From positions 1 to 21,154 of the forward strand of contig JASANC010002827.1 of assembly GCA_030248135.1 (NCBI GenBank): a DNA stretch of 21,154 nucleotides, in the 5' to 3' direction. Source of the stretch: Theristus sp. LFF4_11. Taxonomy: Eukaryota > Nematoda > Chromadorea > Monhysterida > Xyalidae. Position 1 is the stretch's first letter. Every line of letters starts with the position of its first letter. Below, one piece after another: positions 1 through 9,600 of the stretch. The notes under the pieces were generated by a model. That model was not told the origin of the DNA. It saw only the letters and a list, made by a program, of their open reading frames with translations, and ran no database searches. The translations under genes and the position numbers were made by a program.

Positions 1-293
1 ATAGTTTAATTGCCAACATACCAGGCGTGGCTTACCAGGCGAAACCGCAAGAAGCAGTGTTTGAACGATGTAAAGTAAAACTGATAAAGCCTCGCCCACC
101 CAGTCACAAGCACACAGGCACGCGCTGTGCAACATTACTGTGCGAACGGTGCCCCCTGTTTTCAGACTGCAATTTTATTTGCATGTTTCTCATTAGTTGT
201 TAGACTGGATTGTATTTTTGTTGGTGTGATGTCAGAGCTTTTCTTTTGAAGATTCTTTGCTTAGCCTACGGTGAATGTTTCTGAATTTTCCAG
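1..293. other. 5' flank, probable intron, no gene seen
   Basis: I see no convincing exon here. The stretch ends in an acceptor (ag at 292-293) that opens the first recognisable exon in phase 1, so it is most simply the tail of an intron whose upstream exon (signal peptide and start codon) lies outside the window. An ATG at 275 is in frame with that exon, but the residues it would add do not look like a signal peptide. Confidence 0.5.
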
Positions 294-617
294 AGTTGAT
301 TCGATCCGATCATACGACTGAATTGATTTCGTCGTTCTATGCTCCGATAGAACAAATGAAAAACTTGTTGATTGTCAAGCGTCGTACGAAGCTAATGGAA
401 GCTTCCGCGGCAAATTTAGAATCCAAGACATTGGAAGTCAGCAGTACTGCTTCATCAACTGTTCGTACAACGTTGACATTACAACCTCAATATCCATCGG
501 TCGAAGTTGAAGCAACTGCAGCAGTAACTGTTTCTACCACAACGTTTGAGTCACCTTCTTCAACGGTGGTTGCAATTTCGAATTCACATTCGCCCACAGT
601 GGATGCAGCCGAACCAG
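294..617 (+). CDS. Exon: Ser/Thr-rich N-terminal segment
   Basis: 108 codons, entered in phase 1 (acceptor ttccag at 288-293) and left in phase 1 (CCAG|gtttgg). The second half is rich in Ser, Thr and Val, as in mucin-like O-glycosylated linkers, and it has no cysteine. The join to the next exon gives a GCT codon and stays in frame with EB module 1. The exon may start a little differently if an ATG at 275 is used. Confidence 0.6.
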
Positions 618-3600
618 GTTTGGCATTTCGCATCCAATCAACGCTCATGTGCTCCTGGTGCATGCCATAGTGTACTCACACTTTTTCTGGTTTGCTGGCC
701 TGTTTGCATGTTTTCTGAACTGTTTGCTCGTGTGTTGACAAATTATTTTTTCTGTTATAAAGGCGTTTTTGACTAACTAACCATATTAACGAGCACTGTT
801 TTGTAGCTTCAATCAGTACAACACCGCTGATCTACTGTGACTCAATCTACGACCAGTGTACCGGCGGCTCAGTTTGCCTCGGCGGGATTTGTCGTTGTCC
901 TCCGAAAACGCAGCTTATAAATGGATTCTGTCGAACAATGTTTGCTGGTATTCCCTTTTGTAAATGGCATGAACGTGTCGTTGTCGATGATGCTGTTCAA
1001 AATTTCTAGAAGTAACACCAATAATCCCAGTAAACTGACAAAAGCTAACATCATGCGATTATTATCAATTTTTTTGGGTTCTGCGACTCAATGCGTGTGC
1101 AGACGCAGAAAGAAAACCAGCTTCAATCTTTTTGTAGCAATTCAATATAGCCTAAGGGACCCGGCTCTATTTGGGGACTCGATCACTTTGTCAATTTTGA
1201 ATTCCCGCGTCATGCGTGAAACTGTTTACCAATCTATGCGCGCATTGAGTCACGGAACCAAAATAAAAGATCATAGCACATTTCAAAGTATCACAAATGA
1301 ACGCCCCAATTTCAGCGGCGCCAGGCGCCAGCTGTGCCCATGGGCAGCGGTGCATCGGTGGATCGGCGTGCAAGCGTCAGATTTGCACTTGCCCGCCAGA
1401 AAAACCGACAATCACCAACGGAGAATGCGCTTCGCCGAATCCGCTCGGTTAGTTTTTTTGTTTTTTTTTGTTATCGCTTTCAATTTCATTCTTTCTAAAA
1501 TATGTAAGTCTAAAAAGGTCTGAATGCTGCCTATTACCACGGTGGTTTCATCAACCCCAATGTCGGTCCGTTGCTGTTTGCGAGCGGGCTAACGTCAACT
1601 GCGTTCAATCACGAGTTCAATGACCCGGCAACCCTGTTCCGTTCTGCGTCAAGTGACAACACTAACCCGTTGTTATTGCCTGTTACTGACAAAAAACTCA
1701 CCACCACGAAACGACGTACTAACCGTGCTAAACGCGACTCGTTAGTATCGCCAACGTTGCTGCAAGCTGCCACTGTCGAAGCAAACGCGGGCAATTCAAA
1801 TGTGGCAAATGTTTTCTTCGATCCTGTCGTGCAAGAATTTTTGGCGAGAGACATTCAAGCGTTGAACGTCAGCATCGATGAACTGAGCGATTTTTTGAAC
1901 GCTCGCTATGCGACGGCGGTATCGCCGACAGCGCTTGGGATGCCATGCGCCGCGCCATATCAGCGGTGCCAGGTTGGCAAGCGATACATCAAGACAGCGG
2001 CATTCATGAAGCGGTATTTAGTGACGCGTAGCTGGTGTTAAACCCAAGCATTGGCGTCACTAAATGACGCTTCATGAATGCCGTTTTATTTTGTGCATCC
2101 ACTAAAAACTTTTTTCCAACCAGGGCAACGGCGTCTGCGAGTCGAGCATCTGCCAGTGTCCGCCCGGTCACATTTGGCTCGAAGACTCCTGTCGCACAAT
2201 GGATGCGATGCATGGTTTGTTGAATTTTAGTTGAGATATTAAAAAAAATTCAATTTCGATCAGCTGAACGCATGTTTTTTCCATGGCAGATGGCGTTTCA
2301 ACGCCCGGCTCAAGTTGCGACGGATTCACGGCATGCAGCGGCGGATCGATATGCATCAATTTCATTTGCGTCTGCCCGCGCGGCAAGGCGCTGCAGAACG
2401 GAACTTGTGTCACCTTAGTTGGTTGGTGAAAGACGGCCGGGAAATTATCTCGATAGTAACAGCATAGAAACGCTTGTGTGAAGCTTCGTTCTTTCACCTG
2501 CGTCGTGCGTGTACAGTCAAACTCTAAATTATAGGGAATCAGCTGATTGGTTTGTGGTCACGTGATCCATGTTTTCTGTGCAGGAGTTCGGTTTGCACAG
2601 AAAGCATGCATACCGTAATCACCAACGAATCAACTGTGATTCCCTATAATTTTGAGTTCAACTGTATACAGTGTGAGTCAAAAAAAAGGTTCCAATTCTA
2701 AAATGCTCTCACTGGCGTGTGCTGAGGTGTTTAGAGCTGAAAATTGGAACACTGTTAGAAAACATTTGGAGGTTTTTCTTGTTTTTCAGATATTCTGCTG
2801 TAGTGAGTGATAGGGGCAACGTACCGTGAAAAAAATAGTCAGAAAAACCTCCAACTGTTTTCTAATAGTGTTCCAATTTTCAGCTCTAAACACCTCAGCA
2901 CACGCCAGTGAGAGCATTTTAGAATTGGAACCTTTTTTTTGGTTCACCCTGTATTTGTGTCCATCGCTGCGCCTATTTTTTTAGTTGGTGCTGGCTTCTC
3001 GTGCGCAAACGGTGAGTTGTGCTGTGCCCAGAGTGTCTGCAACGGGGCGGTCTGCGTGTGTCCGGACGGAATGTTGCAAATTGAATCGCAGTGCGTCAAT
3101 AGAGCGTCCATCCAAGGTTGAATGGTGTACAAAGTTGTTATGTTTTCAAAAATGCAACAGAGAAACAAGATACACAACGACTTCTGTTTGCCTCCAGTGC
3201 CCCCACTGTCACCGTGCGACGAAACGGCCATTTGCCTGGGTGGTTCGTTTTGTCAAAACGGCTTCTGCCTCTGTCCGACCGGCGAAACCGTGGACACGAC
3301 CACACAGACGTGCATTGTGCAAACCGCGTATGGTTCGTTCAAATTTGGAGCTCCGTTGTTATTCGACAAACGTGTATTTCTAGACAGTTTTCAGTGACAC
3401 CCGGCAACGCCTGTACCGCAAAAGACATTTGCCTTGGGCGCAGTATCTGCGCGAACGGTTTTTGCACCTGTCCCTCTGGGGAGAACGTTGTGCAGGGACA
3501 ATGCGTCTCTGGACAACAAGGAAGTGGTACATTCGTGATTTGTCGTCATGTGGGATCATGCAAACGTTGTCGTCAAAGATGTGTGTCAATTCAATGTGGT

Positions 3601-6600
3601 TTTGTGCAGTGCCCCCAGAACAGCCGTGTTCTCCGGGCGTTTCGCAATGTGCCGGTGGATCACGCTGCGTGAACAACCTCTGTCAATGTGCCATCAATCA
3701 AATCGCAGTCAACAACGCCTGCGAGAACAGACCGAATCAAAACACCGGTTTGGCTGTGTGCGTTTCAGCGTGTGCGGGAATGACCACCAAGCAACAGTAC
3801 AACGGCAACATGTTTCAGCAACACCGGGCGACACATGCCAGTCTACGCAGACGATTTGCATCGGGGGTTCATCGTGTGTCAACAGTGTTTGCGTGTGTCC
3901 GCCCAACACTCAAGTGATCAATGAACAATGCGCCTACACATCGTCCAACTGTGCGTTGAAAATTTTCTACTGTTTTTCAAAAAACTGAAACCTTTTTAAA
4001 TTACAAATTTAATTTGCCACTTCAGACCCACCCGGTTCGCAGTGCGCTCAAACGGGAGCCCTGGGCGCTCAGTGTTCGGGCGGTTCATTCTGCTACAATT
4101 CGTACTGCACCTGTCCACAGGGTCAAGTGATTTACCAAACCAAATGTGTGCCGTACGTCGAGACGGGTGAGAACTTGAACTTCTTTGTTGAAACACTCAA
4201 TCGATGATCGAACAGTTTTCGCTTCGTATTTGAATTCAACTGCTTTTCACGCAAAATTCGTGCATCATTTTCACTGCAGTGGGGCCTGGTCAATCGTGTC
4301 TTGCGCCTGGCGTTCTCTGCGGCGGCGGCTCAACGTGCACCAACGGCTATTGCGTTTGTCCCACCAATCTGGAGCAACGAGGCCAACAATGTGTCGATCA
4401 GGACAGCAACCAGCAAGGCACTGAAGGTGATTCTGGTTGATTTTGGAGCGTTTTTTGGTCAAGTTCGTTCTTTGGAGCGGTAAACTGTGGCGCATGTTGA
4501 CACGGCGCATTGTCTGTTTGCAGCCGACCCACTGGAGGACTGCCAGCCCGGCGTCACACGCTGCACGGGCGGCAGTCACTGCTCAGTGGACTACCGCAAA
4601 TGTGTGTGCCCACAGGGTCGTGTCGCGCAATCTGGAGACTGCACGAATGCACCGATTGCGAGTTCGTCATTGCTAAACATGTCCGAAATTTGGCCTGTGC
4701 TCGTGCTGTGTCGATTGGTTGAACCAAGTTGATTCGGCAATAAGAGATTTTGAAACATATACATGTAGTTTTACCTAACTTTCAGTGGGCCCCGGCAGCG
4801 CATGCGATGTTTACTGTAGTGCGAGTGCGGTCTGTGCCCTGCAGTGCGGCAGTGGCAGCGTCTGCATCAACGGTTACTGTAGTTGTCCTCGTGGCTTCTA
4901 TTTAGACGGCGTTACGAACAGTTGCGTCACGTATGAGCAGACAACGACAACAACGACGACTGTCCGGCCGCCACGTCCAGGCGACAACACTGGTTGGTTG
5001 GTGAATTCGAATGTTACTAGCTGATTGGCTGCAGTTCAACCACTGATTGTCTTGTTAGGGAGTATTTCAGTTCTGTTCTATTTCAGCCTACCCCGGTGAA
5101 ATGTGCAATTCCTTCTCAGCCTGCTACGGCGGTAGCAGTTGCCTCCGTGGATTCTGCACGTGCCCGCCGGGCTACACGGTGCAGTAAGTAAAACTGTCAC
5201 TTGATTTTTTAAATTTTAAAAATTAAAAAAAAATTTTTAAACAAGCAACACGTTCAAACCACAGGCTGCTCAGTCGAACATGCGTGCCGGGCGGCTCCAA
5301 TAACATCATTTACGTGCATCCAGGTAGAAAACGCTTTTTTTAATGTAACCAAAATTTAATTTAAAAAAAACTTTTTTGAATTTCAGGCGGAGTTTGCAGT
5401 GAGCGATCGGTGTGTACGGGCAATAGTCGCTGCATAAACGGTCTGTGTCTTTGTCCCGTCAACACGGTGAACATAAACGGGCAGTGCACCGCATCAGGCG
5501 GCGGTGGTGGCGCCCAAAAAACGGGTGTGTTCCGGCGCTCTTCATCATGTTTCCTCTCGTATTCATGTTGATGAACTCCGATCACGTGGCTGTTTTTTAA
5601 TGAGAACAGTTTTCTGTGATTGTTTGTTCAGTGGAGCCCGGATCACCGTGTGACCCGCAGACGAATGCGTGCGAGGGCGGAGCCGGCTGCGTGCTGGGAT
5701 ACTGTGTTTGTGGTTTGGCTAGGGTGGTCAACAGCAACGGTCGTTGTGTCGACATTGCCCAGGGAGACTCTGCAGTTGGTGCGTGAAAAAAAATGCAAAT
5801 AGCGCAGTCAACTGTCGTGCAGCACCCAATTAACAAAGCTAATTCATAAGCACACTTTTTATTCAATTCTTTTTTTAATTCAATACATTTTTATTCAATA
5901 CACTTGCAGTTCTGCCCGGCTCGGCATGTGCCGAAACGTCGGCGCCCTGCGGCCACAATTCGCAGTGCAAGAACGCATTCTGTGTCTGCCTGCCTGGAAC
6001 GATCGCTCAGCAGGGCTTCTGCATCACGGAACAACAAGGTTCGCTACACGATTGGCGATAATAAATCGTCATATTCAGTTGTACTTTTCTGGCAAAACTA
6101 TCGATGCAAAGTTGCAAGTCATGCAATGGATTTGTCTTCTCATTTTCAGTGCCAATCGGCAATCCGTGCACGTCGCACGCGCAGTGCGTGTCGAACGCCG
6201 AATGCCGCACGGGCGTCTGCTATTGTCGCATCGGTTTTGTCCTGCAGAACGGCCAGTGCATGCGTAATGACGGCGGCAGTGAAATTGATTTTGGAGGTAG
6301 CGATTGTTGCTGTTTTCGCTTGCAACGGCGTTTTGAGATGATTGAGAAATTATTTTCTAAAATATTGTATCTAGTACCACTGGGCGGTGCGTGCACCGCA
6401 TCGCTGCAATGTGCGGACGTGGCTGTGTGTCGCAATGGCCGTTGCGTTTGCCCGAGCGGCAGTGAAATGCACGCAAATAAGTGCATCTTTCGGCATTCTT
6501 CAGGTGATTCAGTATGCTTAATTTGCAGTTTTCAAACACTATCTTTCTCGAACCCACTGATTGGCAACAGTGTGCCAACAAAATTCTGCCAAATGCAAAA

Positions 6601-9600
6601 ATTTTAATTTTGTTGTTCATTCCTTTTTCCCATTACATTGCAGTGCCACCAGGCTCCTGGTGCAACAATCCTTCCGGCATCGACTGCTACGGTGGATCCT
6701 ACTGCTTCAACAACATTTGCTCGTGCCCATTCGGTCAGGTCATGATGGACCTGCAGTGTGACGAAGCACCCGTTGGTGCGAGCATGCGTTTTGTTGTTGT
6801 TGTTGTTTTTGAACAAGTAACAACAACATGCAGTAATCAATCATGTCACGCTAAACAAACATCAGTTTTTGTTGCATGCGCTAACATACTGCTAACAATA
6901 CTGAGTTGAAGCAAACATAACTGAAACGGAGACACAAATAACAGCCAAATAACCGGAAGTATCTAGATACTAATGGTGTGCAGTGTTGCCGGGTCGATCG
7001 TGCATGAACGGGGAGCTTTGCGGCGGGGGCGCGCAGTGTTCGGGCGGACAATGTCAGTGCGCCACCGGCAGCGAACAGAACGGGCCGTTTTGTCAAAGTA
7101 TCATTCAGTTTCGATCGTTTTATTTGAGTATGACCTATTTTTTCAAACGTGTCCCACTGAAATGACGTCATGTGCCGCAAAACATGCGCTAGTCGTTCAC
7201 AGCAAACCAGCAGACTTTCCGTTTAGCCAATTTCTTCCCGTGAACAAATGGTGAATGTCGAATCAGTCACACCAAACTGAAGTTTTAGTGACTGTACTTT
7301 GACAAACGGGCGTTTTAAAGCAAATGACGTCATTTTAGTCCGGACACGTTTGAATAAATCAACAATAATACCTTGTAACGTTTCTGCCTTAAGCTTATTT
7401 CATCAGCATGACTCCCGAGCACACAGGTCAAATCGTGGGTCGCGCCCCGCGCTGCCCGCTGCCCCGTGAGCCGTCTAAATGCGAGCTGCCCGACTGCTAC
7501 TGCAGCGCGACGGGCACCGAAATTCCCGGCGGCCTGTCGCTCGCCGACACGCCACAGATGATCGTGGTGACATTTGACGACCCCGTGACCGCCAGTGTGA
7601 CGCCGCTGTACAACGGCACCGACAGCGTGTTCAACGGGCGATTGCGCAATCCGAACGGCTGCCCCATCCGAGGCACTTTTTTTGTGTCACATGAATGGAA
7701 CAACTACGATGCCACGGAGTGGCTCGCCTACAATGGACACGAGATCGGCGTCAACTCGATCACGTGTGTCTGTGTTGTTTTTTTAATAAAATTTAGCTTT
7801 CATTCAAGCGGATTTTTTGGAAGAACAATCTGCATAGTATTATCTTTTCGTGCGAAGCAGGTGGAGTAATGTTGAATGATGTGTGGAAAAGCCGCACGGT
7901 TGAAAAGTTGTTTCGCGCCCGAACGTAAATCGAATAAGAAATAAAATAAATTTATTTCGTGAGAAAAAATTCACATTGTTTTTTCTCAATTTCTTGCACA
8001 AATCTGCCGTCAGAATACCTTAAGTATTGCTGATTTTGAAATTGCCGCGCAGCCGTGAAACATTTTCTCTATCTGTGCGTGCAAACGCATATTGGGTCAC
8101 GTTTAATAAGAATGATAATAGCAATACAAGATGTTCGCTGTTTGCGGTCTCGCCAGGTAGATGCATACCGCGGTGCCCCCTGTCAGTCAGTGCGACGGAC
8201 ACCAGGCAGAACTGCCCGAAGGTGTTTTACCACAGACAGATATTATAGTCTGGGTAAAACATTAGCGAACCTGGAAAGCAGAATCTCACAAAATCACCAA
8301 AGTCTGTCTGTGTCAGACACGAGGACCTCTCAGCGACGCCGGTGTCTCGTTGGTCGCAAGAGATGAACGGCATGCGCACGGCATTGCGGCAGTTCAGTCG
8401 AGTGCAGCCGGCAAACGTCAGAGGCGTCCGGGCGCCTCGGTTGGCCGTCGGTGGCGACAATCAGTTCCAGATGATGGCGCGGTTGGTCATGTCGCACGCT
8501 TTTCTGTCTGTTCTTCTGGTTTTTTCTCTCAAAGTTAAAAAAAATTTGAAAAACATAAGAAGAGATCGGTCACCGCCAACCACTTGATGGGGTTAACATC
8601 GCCCTACTAATGTGAAAATTGTTTGTGCATCATCACAATCAAACGCTGCGTTTCCATTTCAGCGAGCGTTTCGTGTACGACAATTCCATGTCGGTGAATC
8701 CCGGTCGTGAGCAGGCGCCATACTGGCCGCAAACCTTGGACTATCGTCTGCCGTGGCAGTGCGACGTTCCGCCGTGTCCGAATCGATCGTTTCCTGGCCT
8801 GTGGGAGTTGCCGATCAACCAGTTCTACGGATATTATTTGCCGGAGATACAGAAACACAAACGCGCTGCGATGGTGAATTTAAAAAAACTTGAATTAGAT
8901 TTCGCAGGTTCATTGGATCCAGTTCTATTTCATTTGCTATTAGCTGATTGGTTGGCGGGCCTGTAGCGTGATGCATGCATTCTGTGCAGGACAGACTCCG
9001 CCTCCACAGCAATGCCTGCACGCTACATGACGCGGTTTACAAACCAACCAGGTTGCATATGATATGGAAATGGACTGTTCTGCCAGAAGTGTATCACGAG
9101 CACCACTGAAATTGTTGGTGTTGGTGATTTTAGGGCGGTATTTTTGGCCAGGGCTAGCCCAGAAAAGCGTACAGACCGCCGTCGAGTAGGACGCCCATCG
9201 AGTTTTCGTCTGTCATTAAGTGCCTATACGTCGGCGGGGCTCGATCCCCCGAGCGCACAGACAACAGTCTAACGCACTACCACCAGACCAGGCCACGAGG
9301 GTGCCACTAGCAGCACAACATTTTTTTGGTGACATCAATCAGTTCGCGAGTGCGCTTTTACTACAGGTGCGCGGCGCAATGCAGTCGGACGACAGCGTAC
9401 CGTCGGTGGTCGCGATGCTTCGTGACAACTTTCTCCGCGCGTACAACAGCAATCGCGCGCCGTTTGTGCTGACATTAAACGCGGACTTCATGCGCATTTT
9501 GCCCGACGACAAAGCGCCGAATGCGTTGCGACTGTTCTTGGAAGAGGCATGATTCGTCTAAGCCGAAGTTTCACGCGTGAAATCATAAATCTGCAGCCTA

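Noticed and set aside
921..1523. Plus-strand frame of 200 codons across the first EB introns
   Set aside because: It overlaps EB modules 1 and 2 in another frame and lacks their cysteine pattern; it is a shadow.
7136..7254. Short peptide frame TSCAAKHALVVHSKP found near 7160 and 14725
   Set aside because: The similarity comes from two copies of the same MITE; there is no sign of coding constraint.
8991..9050. Possible extra exon (acceptor tgtgcag, donor CCAG|gttgca) in the deacetylase gene
   Set aside because: Two of the three frames are open, but none fits both flanking phases and the domain. Skipping it gives KRAAM-VRGAM directly and stays in frame.
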